Shown: positions 1-7,868 of the stretch, piece after piece
Position numbering within the stretch: position 1 is the stretch's first letter
Layout of the letters: every line of letters begins with the position of its first letter
Assembly (NCBI RefSeq): GCF_001550065.1
Contig: NZ_LRUB01000005.1
Location: 1-45,661 of the forward strand
Length of the DNA stretch: 45,661 nt
Source of the DNA: Kordiimonas lipolytica
Lineage (GTDB): Bacteria > Pseudomonadota > Alphaproteobacteria > Sphingomonadales > Kordiimonadaceae
Direction of reading: 5' to 3'
Position numbers and translations under genes: made by a program
Notes under the pieces: generated by a model
The model's database searches: none
What the model was told of the DNA's origin: nothing
What the model saw: only the letters and a program-made list of their open reading frames with translations

Positions 1-336
1 GTGCATGAACTGATGGAGGCGAGGGATGAGAAGTCCCTGCTGCGCTACAAGAAGAAGCTGGCCAAATACAGATTGCTGATCGTTGACGAACTGGGCTTTG
101 TGCCGCTCTCAAAGACCGGCGCCGAACTGTTGTTCGAGGTCTTCTCCGAGCGATATGAAAGTGGCTCCACCATCATCACCAGCAACCTTCCGTTCGACGA
201 GTGGACAGAAACCTTCGGCTCGGAACGCCTCACCGGCGCGCTCCTCGACCGGCTGACCCACCATGTTCACATCCTCGAGATGAACGGCGAAAGCTACCGC
301 CTCGCGCAGAGCCGCTCAAAACCCCACCCAAAATGA
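1..336 (+). CDS. IstB-like ATP-binding helper of IS21 transposase (5' partial)
   Basis: This is the C-terminal part of the AAA+ ATPase that helps the IS21 transposase choose its target. The segment LLIVDELGF is the Walker B motif, and the following IITSNLPFDEW is the sensor region typical of IstB/DnaC-like ATPases. Family members are about 240-260 residues and only about 111 are present, so the Walker A half lies before the window. The GTG at position 1 is therefore probably an internal valine and not a start. The stop is at 334-336. Confidence 0.9.
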   Translation: MHELMEARDEKSLLRYKKKLAKYRLLIVDELGFVPLSKTGAELLFEVFSERYESGSTIITSNLPFDEWTETFGSERLTGALLDRLTHHVHILEMNGESYRLAQSRSKPHPK

Positions 337-344
337 TCGCCAAA

Positions 345-380
345 ATATGATAGCCGGGGGCATGCCCCCGGCTATCATAT
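345..380. repeat. 36-bp perfect palindrome after istB
   Basis: Positions 345-362 are the exact reverse complement of 363-380, with no spacer; the arms contain GATAGCCGGGGG. It lies 9 bp after the istB stop and inside the IS21 end. It could act as a bidirectional transcription terminator that isolates the element, or as a cruciform. There is no T tract, so a classical intrinsic terminator is not certain. Confidence 0.85.
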
Positions 381-445
381 CAACCATATCCATACTGGCT
401 CACTTTTACGCCGCCCTATGGCCTAATTTTGCTCCGCCCTTGACA

Positions 446-621
446 TACTTGAGATAGCTAAACGTTCCGAGTGTAATCTCGGCTTCCATGCGCTTCAAAA
501 GTTGCTGAGCTGCTCTTTGGTTCGCCGGCGTATCTTGTGCGCCGGTGTATTCTTTGTATCGAATTCCCTGGTAGCGGAAGTCAATATATAGTCGTCCATT
601 CCGAGATCCGATTGCGGCCAT
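446..621 (-). pseudogene. Tyrosine integrase, N-terminal arm domain only, cut by IS21
   Basis: From the ATG at 621 the minus strand reads MAAIGSRNGRLYIDFRYQGI and continues for about 59 residues to LGTFSYLKY. This matches the arm-type DNA-binding domain (DUF3596 type) at the N-terminus of phage and island tyrosine recombinases. At 445 the IS21 end begins, so the core-binding and catalytic domains are lost from this copy. The start lies 1 nt after the stop of the upstream excisionase-like gene, the usual xis-int coupling. The rest of the gene may survive on the far side of the IS outside the window. Confidence 0.8.
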
Positions 622-622
622 G

Positions 623-841
623 TTAAACCGCCAGACTCGAGAAGCTGGTGGGTAGGCTGTGCTGCTCGCGCATATCTCTTTCAATAGTTTCCCAGAGATA
701 GAGAATTTTGCGCCCGCCGAACGGCCGAATGTAATGAACCCCCTCCAGAAGGACGCTATCTTTAAGGCGTTCACGGATGGTGCGGACATCGTATTTGATT
801 CTACTAGCCAACTCTTCGGTTGTTAAGTATGTTGGGCTCAT
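623..841 (-). CDS. Small helix-turn-helix protein, excisionase/AlpA-like
   Basis: A 72-residue protein whose N-terminus, YLTTEELASRIKYDVRTIRE, reads as a MerR/AlpA-type winged helix-turn-helix. The later GVHYIRPFGGRKILY suits the wing, which in such proteins often ends by reading an aromatic-rich strand. It sits directly upstream of the integrase remnant (1-nt gap), so a role as excisionase or recombination directionality factor is the best inference. It is transcribed divergently from the repressor-like gene at 958 across a shared operator region. Confidence 0.65.
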   Translation of the reverse strand: MSPTYLTTEELASRIKYDVRTIRERLKDSVLLEGVHYIRPFGGRKILYLWETIERDMREQHSLPTSFSSLAV

Positions 842-863
842 CTTTTGTTACTCCCACGCGGCC

Positions 864-938
864 AATGATGTGTGTACGCATCATTTATATCGCTGCAATG
901 ATGTATGTCAACAAAAAAAGATGTTCATACACATCATT
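864..938. promoter_or_regulatory. Divergent promoter region with repeated operator half-sites
   Basis: Three related elements lie between the excisionase-like gene and the repressor gene. AATGATG (864-870) is paired with CATCATT (879-885) over an 8-bp spacer. AATGATGTATG (897-907) and the inverted CATACACATCATT (926-938) form a second, wider pair. The shared core AATGATGTRTG, in both orientations, is what one expects for a dimeric phage-type repressor acting on two promoters. The binding protein is inferred to be the product of the adjacent 958-1188 gene. Confidence 0.6.
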
Positions 939-957
939 TGATGAATGTAAGTTGGTG

Positions 958-1188
958 ATGATTCGTTTTCGCTTGAGAGAGGTAATGGCTGACAAGGGCT
1001 TCAATGAAGGTCGTAAGGTCACATTTGATGAGGTGTCGCGGGAGACCGGCATTCATCGGACGACGTTGACCAAAGTCGCGAACCAGAAGGGCTATAACGC
1101 TTCGACGGAGATCATTGACAAGCTATGCAATTACTTTCGGGTGCCGGTTGAAAAGCTGGTTGAGCATATTCCTGACCGTACCGACTAA
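958..1188 (+). CDS. XRE/Cro-CI-type repressor of the mobile element
   Basis: A 76-residue protein that is almost entirely one helix-turn-helix domain: VTFDEVSRETGIHRTTLTKV is the HTH, followed by EIIDKLCNYFRVPVEKLVEH, the usual Cro/CI third and fourth helices. A reading frame extends upstream to 820 but would run through the operator repeats, so I take the ATG at 958, which gives a normal small-repressor length. Facing away from xis-int, it is probably the switch that keeps the element integrated. It is intact although the integrase is not. Confidence 0.75.
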   Translation: MIRFRLREVMADKGFNEGRKVTFDEVSRETGIHRTTLTKVANQKGYNASTEIIDKLCNYFRVPVEKLVEHIPDRTD

Positions 1189-1348
1189 CTTGTATAGAGA
1201 TCCGGAAACGTAGGAACGCCAGCTCTACAAATTTCACTGGTCCCATCATGGTCCCTTTGGTGGTCCCACAAAGAATAAGGGCCTAGGAAATGCTTCCTAA
1301 GCCCTTGGAATTATTGGTGGCGGTTGCAGTCACCCTCGAACCGGTCTC

Positions 1349-1529
1349 TTCCCTGTTCCTGGCTCAAATACCCTGATAATGGCTAATTTACAGGGTAATG
1401 AACCGGTTTTGGGCCCTTTGGGTACTCCACTTTCCCTTATAAACCCCGCCATATCAGTGAGTTAAGAGTCAAATTCCCGTTGGTAAGAACAGGGAACGCC
1501 CCTTCCCTGTTCCTTCTCAGAACAGGAAA
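1349..1529. repeat. GGAACAGGGAA-type dispersed inverted motif
   Basis: TTCCCTGTTCC at 1349-1359 and 1503-1513 is the reverse complement of the motif seen as GAACAGGGAA at 1487-1496 and, with a change, at 1520-1529. The copies at 1487 and 1503 face each other across 6 bp. A related pair recurs near 2014-2035. They look like binding sites for an unknown protein; no known family is identified. Confidence 0.55.
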
Positions 1530-1703
1530 TTTTCGGGCCATAACAGCGAATTATGCCAAGTGGAACAGCTGTACGGAATTTTGTCCGATTTTTCACTGAA
1601 TCCGTACCTCTTTTCGCTTCTTGGAGAGACTAACCCACTGTAATCGCCATATTATTTTTCGCATTTCCTATGCTTTCGATTATAGAAACCGCCCAACCTT
1701 CAA

Positions 1704-1891
1704 GCGGGATGGCCGTATTTTTAGTGGGATGAAAATGCCGTTTAACGGGATGAATGTGGGATGAAAAACGGGTTTAGCGGGATGAGAATGCCGTTTGGTG
1801 GGACGGATGTGGGATAGATCTGCGTTGAAGCGGGATGAACATCGTCATTAGTGGGACGACCATGGGACAGATCGCCCTTTTGGTGGGATGA
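1704..1891. repeat. Helically phased array of 11 GGGATGA repeats in 53-bp units
   Basis: Eleven direct copies of a 9-bp motif with consensus RYGGGATGA start at 1704, 1724, 1745, 1756, 1777, 1798, 1809, 1830, 1851, 1862 and 1883. After the first 20-bp step the intervals are 21, 11, 21, 21, 11, 21, 21, 11 and 21 bp. These are one or two turns of B-DNA, so all copies lie on the same face of the helix. The pattern repeats as 53-bp units at 1724, 1777 and 1830. Because 53 is not a multiple of 3, coding repeats are unlikely. Iteron origin, integrase arm sites or another protein-assembly array are possible. Confidence 0.85.
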
Positions 1892-2195
1892 GCTTTCGCT
1901 TTCCGGAACGACCGTTAAGCCCTGGCGGCCAGGATGGGTCCGCTCAAAGGCTGATGGCAAGTGATGGCCACCGTTGTCTTTGCCGCGCCTCTACCTGCAT
2001 GCTCTGATGCAGGACAACAGGGAATTTGGCTTCCCTGACACAGGAACGAACAAGGACCCTAAATAAAGGGTACAGAAACCGTCGGACGAAAAGTACCTTC
2101 GGCGACCGCGCCCCGGTTCAGATGACATAAACTTCCTTGATCAACGCCCCGATCCCCAATATCATATGACCAGTCTGACTAGTATGGAGCAAGAC

Positions 2196-2441
2196 ATGAA
2201 ACAGTGGCCTCTTCAGGACGCCAAGGCAAAGTTCAGTGAAGTTGTAAAGCTCACCAAGGAAGGCCCCCAGGAAATCACCTTAAGGGGTAAATCTGCAGCC
2301 GTCCTTATGTCACGAGCGGATTACGAGAAAATGGTCGGGCGAAAACCGGACCTGGCAAGCTTTCTCAGGAAATCGCCTTTGGCAGGTCTCGATATCGACA
2401 TCGAACGGGATCAATCGCCCACGCGCGATGTTGATCTGTGA
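2196..2441 (+). CDS. Phd/YefM-family antitoxin
   Basis: An 81-residue antitoxin that should bind and neutralise the PIN toxin encoded next and repress the shared promoter. The N-terminal MKQWPLQDAKAKFSEVV is the typical Phd/YefM DNA-binding fold, followed by EITLRGKSAAVLMSRADYEK. The C-terminal tail, about residues 55-81, is the toxin-binding segment. The ATG at 2196 is chosen because GGAG at 2186-2189 lies 6 bp upstream; an in-frame ATG at 2166 would add ten atypical residues. The stop overlaps the toxin start by 4 nt. Confidence 0.9.
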   Translation: MKQWPLQDAKAKFSEVVKLTKEGPQEITLRGKSAAVLMSRADYEKMVGRKPDLASFLRKSPLAGLDIDIERDQSPTRDVDL

Positions 2442-2848
2442 GCTACCTCATTGACACTTGCGCCATATCGGAACTGGTACGGCCAAGACCGAACCCCAAA
2501 GTCCGGGCATGGTTCAGGACGGCTCCTCAGGAAGGGCTTTACCTGAGCGTCCTGACCCTTGGCGAAATCCGCAAAGGCGTTGCAGGACTTACCGAAGGCA
2601 ACCGATACGCCAGGATCGTGGACTGGCTGGAGCATGATCTGCCGACCTGGTTTGGAAGCCATATTCTCTCCGTTGACACCAAAGTAGCCGACGAGTGGGG
2701 ACGTCTTATGGCCAAGGCGGGACGTTCCCTTCCTGCCATTGACAGCCTGATTGCCGCAACGGCCATCCATCACCGTCTCACCCTTGTGACGCGAAACACC
2801 AAGGACTTCGCGTTTGCCGAACTCGATATTATCAATCCTTGGGAATAA
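2438..2848 (+). CDS. vapC: VapC/FitB-like PIN-domain ribonuclease toxin
   Basis: A 136-residue PIN-domain toxin, expected to cleave RNA with Mg2+ held by acidic residues. The visible acidic set is the D of YLIDTCAISEL near residue 6, the E of LGEIRKG near 45, and the acidic residues around PAIDSLIAATA (about residue 98) and the late TRNTKDF (about residue 121). The start is GTG at 2438 inside the antitoxin stop (GTGA overlap), a standard coupling. Length and motifs look intact. The 3' end abuts a broken parE gene, so the pair seems to have been inserted there. Confidence 0.9.
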   Translation: MSYLIDTCAISELVRPRPNPKVRAWFRTAPQEGLYLSVLTLGEIRKGVAGLTEGNRYARIVDWLEHDLPTWFGSHILSVDTKVADEWGRLMAKAGRSLPAIDSLIAATAIHHRLTLVTRNTKDFAFAELDIINPWE

Positions 2849-2869
2849 CTTCCCACTTGCAGAGAGGAT

Positions 2870-3025
2870 ATGGCCCAGGGCCAATCCTTCAAAGGCTCTG
2901 AAGCATTCGGAGATGTAGTCGTCGGCCTGGCCTGACGATCATGTTTCGAAGGTATAAAGCCAGATCCCCTCGAGATCGGTACGGGCGCGCAGATAAAGCC
3001 GGTATCCATCCGGCCTAGTCGGCAT
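2870..3025 (-). pseudogene. parE: ParE/RelE-family toxin remnant with nonsense codon
   Basis: Read on the minus strand from an ATG at 3025 that overlaps the end of parD, the frame gives YRLYLRARTDLEGIWLYTFET, then a TGA at 2939-2941, then SSGQADDYISECFRAFEGLA. The pattern is the N-terminal half of ParE, where the stop replaces the usual tryptophan (TGG to TGA). Similarity then fades towards the vapC end. So the toxin of this pair carries a nonsense mutation and also lacks its C-terminal half. Confidence 0.75.
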
Positions 3026-3260
3026 ATTTGTCCCGCATCTCGTTCAGGAATGCACCGGCATCAAACGATTGGGGCGTGCCCGATGCTTCCCCTTCGGCAA
3101 GAGCAGCCTGCAGCGCTTCGACCCGGGCCTCATGTTCTTCAAGAAGCCTGAGACCGGCCCGCACGACATCGCTGGCGGAACCATAACGGCCCGTTCTAAC
3201 CTTGGACTCGATAAACCCGGCAAAATGATCACCGAGAGAGACGGATGTGTTTCTGGGCAT
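3015..3260 (-). CDS. parD: ParD-family antitoxin
   Basis: The protein from the ATG at 3260 is about 81 residues. It begins MPRNTSVSLGDHFAGFIESK, a ribbon-helix-helix DNA-binding N-terminus, and continues GRYGSASDVVRAGLRLLEEHE, a very typical ParD segment, with an acidic toxin-binding tail. A reading frame extends upstream to 3284, but the family begins at MPRNTS. It should repress its own promoter and neutralise ParE, but its partner downstream is broken, so it is an orphan antitoxin here. Confidence 0.88.
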   Translation of the reverse strand: MPRNTSVSLGDHFAGFIESKVRTGRYGSASDVVRAGLRLLEEHEARVEALQAALAEGEASGTPQSFDAGAFLNEMRDKYAD

Positions 3261-3345
3261 GGATAGCCTCCAAAACGTCAACAAAGCCTCTTATAGCAAA
3301 TATTGGTACTTAAGATCAGGCCCTATAAATGGATTACAGAACCTT

Positions 3346-5307
3346 TCAGACAGATGTCGCCACGCGGTAGGTCCTTATCAAATCATCCACCACGGACGGA
3401 TCCGCTAAGGTGGATGTATCCCCGAGACTATCGGTGTCATTCTCTGCAATCTTTCTCAGGATACGGCGCATGATCTTGCCGGAGCGGGTTTTTGGCAAGC
3501 CAGGGGCAAAGAGAATAACATCAGGTGACGCAATTGGCCCGATTTCCTTGCGCACCCATTTGACCAAATCGGATCGCAATTGATCGGTGGGTTCCACCCC
3601 GGCCTTGCAGGTGACATAGGCGAATATGCCCTGTCCTTTGATATCGTGCGGATAGCCTACCACGGCGGCCTCGCTGACATCTTCATGAGCCACGAGAGCG
3701 GACTCCACCTCGGCCGTCCCCATACGGTGGCCTGATACGTTGATGACATCATCAACACGGCCCGTAATCCAGTAATAACCGTCTTCATCGCGGCGGCAGC
3801 CGTCCCCTGTGAAATAAAGGCCTTTATAAGAGCTGAAATAGGTTTGAATGAACCGCTCATGGTCACCATAGACGGTCCGCATTTGGCCTGGCCAGCTGTC
3901 CATAAGGACCAGATTCCCCTCTGTCGCACCATCAAGAATATTACCGTCTGCATCAACCAGCGCGGGCTTTACTCCAAAAAAGGGCCGGGTCGCCGACCCA
4001 GGTTTCAGTGGCGTTGCGCCCGGCAAAGGCGATATGAGGACGCCGCCCGTCTCGGTCTGCCACCAAGTATCAACAATCGGGCAACGCCCTTCCCCAACGA
4101 CAGTGTAATACCAGTTCCATGCCTCGGGATTAATGGGTTCACCAACAGACCCCAACAACCTGAGGGAAGATCGATCCGTCGCTTTCACAAAATCCTCGCC
4201 TTCGCGCATAAGGGCGCGAATGGCGGTGGGGGCAGTGTAGAAGATATTGACTTTGAAATTATCTATGACATTCCAGAACCGCGAGGCATCCGGATAGTTT
4301 GGCACCCCCTCAAAAACCAAGCTGGTGGCCCCATTGGACAGAGGTCCATATACGATATAACTATGCCCGGTAATCCAGCCGACATCGGCTGAACACCAGT
4401 AGACCTCACCCGGCTTGTAATCGAAGATATATTTGAAGGTCATGGTTACCCAGACCAGATACCCGCCCGTAGTGTGTAACACGCCTTTGGGTTTGCCGGT
4501 CGATCCGCTGGTATAAAGGATAAAAAGCGGGTCTTCCGCCTTCATCGGCTCCGGGTCACAATGATCACTGACATCTTGTGACACATCGTGGTACCAGACA
4601 TCCCTGCCCTTGGTCATGGCGATATCCGCGCCGGTTCGCCTAACCACCAGAACGGTATCCACTGACCGACCGGTAGATGCGGCCAACTCCACGATAGCGG
4701 CATCTACATTGGCCTTCAAAGGCACTTTGCGACCGCCCCTTAATCCCTCATCAGCGGTAATAATGAAACTTGACTGGCAATCGTCCAGCCGACTGGCAAC
4801 AGCATCCGGAGAAAAGCCGCCAAAGACGATCGAATGCACCGCCCCGATCCGGGCGCAAGCCAACATCGCATAAGTAGTTTCAAGGATCATCGGCATGTAC
4901 ATGGTGACCCGATCGCCTTTTTTCACACCCAGCGACTTGAGGACATTGGCAAAGCGATTCACCTCCCGGGCCAATTCGCCATATGTCACCTTCGCGCTTT
5001 CAGCCGGATTATCGCCTTCCCAGATCAAGGCGATTTCATTGGCGCGGGATGGCAAATGGCGGTCTATGCAATTGTAGGAGACATTCAGTTCGCCGTCTTC
5101 GAACCATTTGATCGATACTTCTCCGCTGAACGAAGTGTTCTTGATAATCTGGGGGTCGCGGAACCAGTCAACACAGTTTTTTTGCTCACTCCAGAAAGCG
5201 ATGGGGTCGTTGATGGATTGTTTGTATAGGTCCCTGTACTGCCCCTCTGTACAAAAGGTGTTTGCGGCAACAGATTCGGGCACCTTATAAACGGCGATCT
5301 CAGACAT
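3346..5307 (-). CDS. acs: Acetyl-CoA synthetase (AMP-forming)
   Basis: A 653-residue enzyme converting acetate, ATP and CoA to acetyl-CoA, the normal length for Acs. Visible motifs: the P-loop-like [11 protein letters not shown] near residues 264-274, the acetate-pocket motif [10 protein letters not shown] near 412-420 with the tryptophan that selects acetate over longer acids, and the C-terminal [15 protein letters not shown] with the catalytic, acetylatable lysine near 610. It is the last of six minus-strand genes starting with the cupin at 10160. Following an acetaldehyde dehydrogenase, it fits the end of a C2 route. No terminator is obvious after it. Confidence 0.97.
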   Translation of the reverse strand: MSEIAVYKVPESVAANTFCTEGQYRDLYKQSINDPIAFWSEQKNCVDWFRDPQIIKNTSFSGEVSIKWFEDGELNVSYNCIDRHLPSRANEIALIWEGDNPAESAKVTYGELAREVNRFANVLKSLGVKKGDRVTMYMPMILETTYAMLACARIGAVHSIVFGGFSPDAVASRLDDCQSSFIITADEGLRGGRKVPLKANVDAAIVELAASTGRSVDTVLVVRRTGADIAMTKGRDVWYHDVSQDVSDHCDPEPMKAEDPLFILYTSGSTGKPKGVLHTTGGYLVWVTMTFKYIFDYKPGEVYWCSADVGWITGHSYIVYGPLSNGATSLVFEGVPNYPDASRFWNVIDNFKVNIFYTAPTAIRALMREGEDFVKATDRSSLRLLGSVGEPINPEAWNWYYTVVGEGRCPIVDTWWQTETGGVLISPLPGATPLKPGSATRPFFGVKPALVDADGNILDGATEGNLVLMDSWPGQMRTVYGDHERFIQTYFSSYKGLYFTGDGCRRDEDGYYWITGRVDDVINVSGHRMGTAEVESALVAHEDVSEAAVVGYPHDIKGQGIFAYVTCKAGVEPTDQLRSDLVKWVRKEIGPIASPDVILFAPGLPKTRSGKIMRRILRKIAENDTDSLGDTSTLADPSVVDDLIRTYRVATSV

Positions 5308-5448
5308 TGTAATTTCTCCCCACGTATTCCATCCCGATTCGAGCCAGAGTCAAGGCGGCTGGGCAGCGCTGTCAAATTCGGGAGGTCCCTCGCTTGCCGC
5401 GCTTAAGTACGACCCTTGTCCAGGATCTAGAAACCGGGAAAGGAAACT

Positions 5449-5979
5449 CTATTTTGCGATTGAAGGCACATCCATCAGCGTGTAGCTAAAATGATCTGCG
5501 GTAATCTTCCATTTTCCATCCCTGTGCACCCAGACATAGAGGGACTTAGCCGGAATGGTATCAGCGTTCGAATCGGCCGGGTGAAAGGTGAACTGGGCAA
5601 ACTGGTAGACAACTGTTTCGCTGGCTACCCGGGTGAATACAGATTCTGCTGTGATGCCAGGATAGGACGCAATCAAATCGACCATCAACGGAACTAATTC
5701 ATCATACCCGGACCAGGTTGTCGGACTGTCTGACGCTGTAATGACAGCGTCTGGAGTCAAGTATTCATGTACAAAAGTTTCGGCATCATGGTCTTTTGAC
5801 CAGACCGTATGGAAGGCGGTATCAAACCGGCCTTCTATGGTTTTAATGATCGCAACTTCATCAATTTCAGCTTCAACCGAAGCTGCGTGATCATCACTGT
5901 TGTTGTCAGCTTGCGAACAGCCTGAGACGATGAGAAAAGCTGAAAAAACAACAAATTTTCTCAAGAACTTATTGATCAA
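5449..5979 (-). CDS. SnoaL/NTF2-like lipoprotein
   Basis: A 176-residue protein with a lipoprotein signal: MINKFLRKFVVFSAFLIVSGC, with the lipobox cysteine at residue 21. It should be anchored to a membrane facing the periplasm. After an acidic linker the rest resembles a SnoaL-like/DUF4440 cone (IIKTIEGRFDTAFHTVWSKD near 45-63, and WVHRDGKWKITADHFSYT near the end). These folds often bind small molecules, but no activity can be read off. It lies between the aldehyde dehydrogenase and acs on the same strand (gaps 107 and 141 bp), which suggests a role in the same amine pathway. Confidence 0.7.
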   Translation of the reverse strand: MINKFLRKFVVFSAFLIVSGCSQADNNSDDHAASVEAEIDEVAIIKTIEGRFDTAFHTVWSKDHDAETFVHEYLTPDAVITASDSPTTWSGYDELVPLMVDLIASYPGITAESVFTRVASETVVYQFAQFTFHPADSNADTIPAKSLYVWVHRDGKWKITADHFSYTLMDVPSIAK

Positions 5980-6043
5980 TGAACGGCTTCCCTATCTATC
6001 AGGTACGTGTATGCAAACCGGGACGGTTTATACTCTTATGACC

Positions 6044-6063
6044 GACGGGCAGTTTTGCCCGTC
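6044..6063 (-). terminator. Hairpin after the aldehyde dehydrogenase gene
   Basis: GACGGGCA and TGCCCGTC form an 8-bp perfect stem with a GTTT loop, 24 bp past the aldehyde dehydrogenase stop. There is no T tract on the minus strand, so it may only pause or partly terminate, or protect the upstream mRNA. Confidence 0.4.
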
Positions 6064-6086
6064 AGTCAAAACCTCATTGAATCCGA

Positions 6087-7583
6087 TCAGAAAAAGCCGA
6101 GCCGGTTCTTGTCGTAGCTGATCAGGACATTCTTGGTGCGGCGATAGGCATCCAGAACACACTTGTGTGTCTCGCGACCGATACCGGATTTCTTGAACCC
6201 GCCGAAGGAAGCATGAGCCGGATACAGATGGTAACAATTCACCCAAACTCTGCCTGCTTCAATCTGCCGGGACACATTGTGCACCTGATGCATATCCCGG
6301 GACCAGACACCAGAGCCAAGGCCGTATTCGGTGTCATTGGCGATAGCAATGGCTTCTGCCTCATCCTTAAAGGTCACAACGCCGACCACCGGGCCAAAAA
6401 TCTCTTCCTGGAAAACCCGCATAGAGTTGCTGCCTTTCAAAATGGTTGGCTCAATATAATAGCCACCTTCAAGGCCATCGACCTCTCGTGCAGCGCCCCC
6501 GGTCAGCACCTCGGCACCCTCATCACGGCCAATGTTGATGTATGACAGGATCTTGTCATACTGCTCGTTGGATGCTTGGGCTCCAATCATCGTCTCTGGA
6601 TCCAGCGGATTACCCACCTTAATGGCTTTAACGCGCTCGATGGCGCGCGCCATGAATTTTTCATAGATACTTTCCTGGATCAGCGCACGAGACGGACAGG
6701 TACAGACTTCACCCTGATTAAGGGCAAACATAACGAAGCCTTCAATCGCTTTGTCGAAAAGCTCGTCATCTTCGGAGGCTATACTTTCAAAATAGATGTT
6801 CGGCGACTTCCCACCCAATTCCAGCGTGACCGGAATCAGATTTGGAGCCGCCGCTTCATAAATAGCTTTACCAACCGACGTGGAGCCAGTGAATGCTACC
6901 TTGGCAACACGGGTAGAACTGGCGAGCGGCGCGCCAGCTTCCTCACCAAAACCATTGACGATATTGACAACGCCGGGGGGTAACAAGTCGCCAATCACCT
7001 CCATTAACACCAGGATTGATGTCGGGGTCTGTTCGGCTGGCTTCATAACCACACAGTTACCTGCCGCAAGTGCTGGCGCCAGTTTCCATGTCGCCATCAG
7101 GATCGGAAAATTCCACGGAATAATCTGACCAACTACACCAAGCGGTTCTTTGATCTCCATGGAGACAGTATCACCACCGAGATCCGCAATATCATCGGAT
7201 TCGCCACGGATGATGCCCGCAAAATAACGGAAATGATCAATCGCCAGCGGCAGATCAGCGGCCTTACATTCCCGGACTGCTTTGCCGTTATCCCAGGTTT
7301 CAACCATAGCCAGAGAATCGAGATTCTGTTCAATGCGGTCAGCAATCTTCAGAAGGATGGTGCTGCGCTCTGTTACCGAGGTTTTGGCCCAGCCATCCTT
7401 TGCAGCATGCGCGGCGTCAAGAGCAAGATCGATATCTCGAGCGTCGGAGCGTGCAACTTTGGTAAAGGCCTTGCCGTCCACCGGCGACGTATTGGGAAAA
7501 TACTGTCCGCCAACCGGCGCAACAAATTTGCCACCAATATAATTGTCATATTTTTCTTTAAACTTGGGTACATCAAAAGGCAT
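6087..7583 (-). CDS. NAD-dependent acetaldehyde dehydrogenase (AldB/ExaC/AcoD type)
   Basis: A 498-residue aldehyde dehydrogenase. The general base lies in LELGGKSPN near residue 253 and the catalytic cysteine in [13 protein letters not shown] near 293. The CTCPSRAL signature, the N-terminal [15 protein letters not shown] and the end [10 protein letters not shown] are hallmarks of the AldB/ExaC/AcoD subgroup, which oxidises acetaldehyde and other short aldehydes to acids. The ATG at 7583 is preferred over one at 7595 because GGAGG stands about 8 bp before it. Placed between an amine oxidase and acetyl-CoA synthetase, it probably turns acetaldehyde into acetate. Confidence 0.93.
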   Translation of the reverse strand: MPFDVPKFKEKYDNYIGGKFVAPVGGQYFPNTSPVDGKAFTKVARSDARDIDLALDAAHAAKDGWAKTSVTERSTILLKIADRIEQNLDSLAMVETWDNGKAVRECKAADLPLAIDHFRYFAGIIRGESDDIADLGGDTVSMEIKEPLGVVGQIIPWNFPILMATWKLAPALAAGNCVVMKPAEQTPTSILVLMEVIGDLLPPGVVNIVNGFGEEAGAPLASSTRVAKVAFTGSTSVGKAIYEAAAPNLIPVTLELGGKSPNIYFESIASEDDELFDKAIEGFVMFALNQGEVCTCPSRALIQESIYEKFMARAIERVKAIKVGNPLDPETMIGAQASNEQYDKILSYINIGRDEGAEVLTGGAAREVDGLEGGYYIEPTILKGSNSMRVFQEEIFGPVVGVVTFKDEAEAIAIANDTEYGLGSGVWSRDMHQVHNVSRQIEAGRVWVNCYHLYPAHASFGGFKKSGIGRETHKCVLDAYRRTKNVLISYDKNRLGFF

Positions 7584-7868
7584 CTTGCCCTCCATTCGAT
7601 AAAATCAATGATCCTCGATCGTCTTGAAATCTCTAAACATCCGCCATGAGCACAGATTTCAGGCGTACTGTCTTCTCCAATCCGCCCATGCCTCCCCCGA
7701 CTATCGGCTCCGGCGCTAGCCTATGCGCTGGCGTGGTCCACTCCCGCGAGAAACCCTAATGCGCCGGCGTCACGATAACAGCGTCGGTGAAATAGCCACG
7801 GATTGCATCATCAGAGCAATCCGTTTTCACTATACTTGGCCTCTAGTCATCCAGCAGCCCGGCGCCGT

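Larger units (their letters stand above)
1..445 (+). mobile_element. IS21-family insertion sequence, 3' part
   Basis: The window opens inside this element. It holds the end of the istB helper gene, a 36-bp palindrome and the outer terminal repeats. Two related blocks near the end, around 401-416 (TTTTACGCCGCCC) and 427-445 (TTTTGCTCCGCCCTTGACA), fit the multiple terminal repeats of IS21 elements. The end at 445 is set by the terminal TGTCAAGGGCGG, read on the minus strand, which lies exactly where the integrase reading frame on the other side breaks off. The left end and istA lie outside the window. Confidence 0.8.
1189..2195. other. About 1 kb without genes, rich in short repeats
   Basis: No convincing coding sequence is visible. 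Two repeat families dominate. GGAACAGGGAA-like motifs in both orientations occur at 1349-1359, 1487-1496, 1503-1513, 1520-1529 and about 2014-2035. A phased GGGATGA array occupies 1704-1891 and is listed separately. The segment lies between the element's repressor gene and a toxin-antitoxin pair, where plasmids and islands often keep replication, partition or recombination sites. Confidence 0.6.

Noticed and set aside
1314..1345. tRNA-like 3' end (TGGTGG ... TCGAACC read on the plus strand) as a tRNA remnant or att site
   Set aside because: The T-arm stem does not pair when the TTCGA loop is placed correctly and the spacing to a CCA end is wrong by several bases. No anticodon arm follows.
1704..1891. 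CRISPR array
   Set aside because: Repeats are only 9 bp with 2- or 12-bp spacers, far from CRISPR repeat and spacer sizes, and no cas gene is present.
1742..1960. 72-residue minus-strand reading frame across the phased array
   Set aside because: The 53-bp period shifts the frame at each unit and the frame has no ribosome site or recognisable fold; it is a by-product of the repeats.
2770..3009. 79-residue minus-strand frame as a gene downstream of parD
   Set aside because: It is out of frame with the visible ParE similarity, which lies in another frame with a stop codon.
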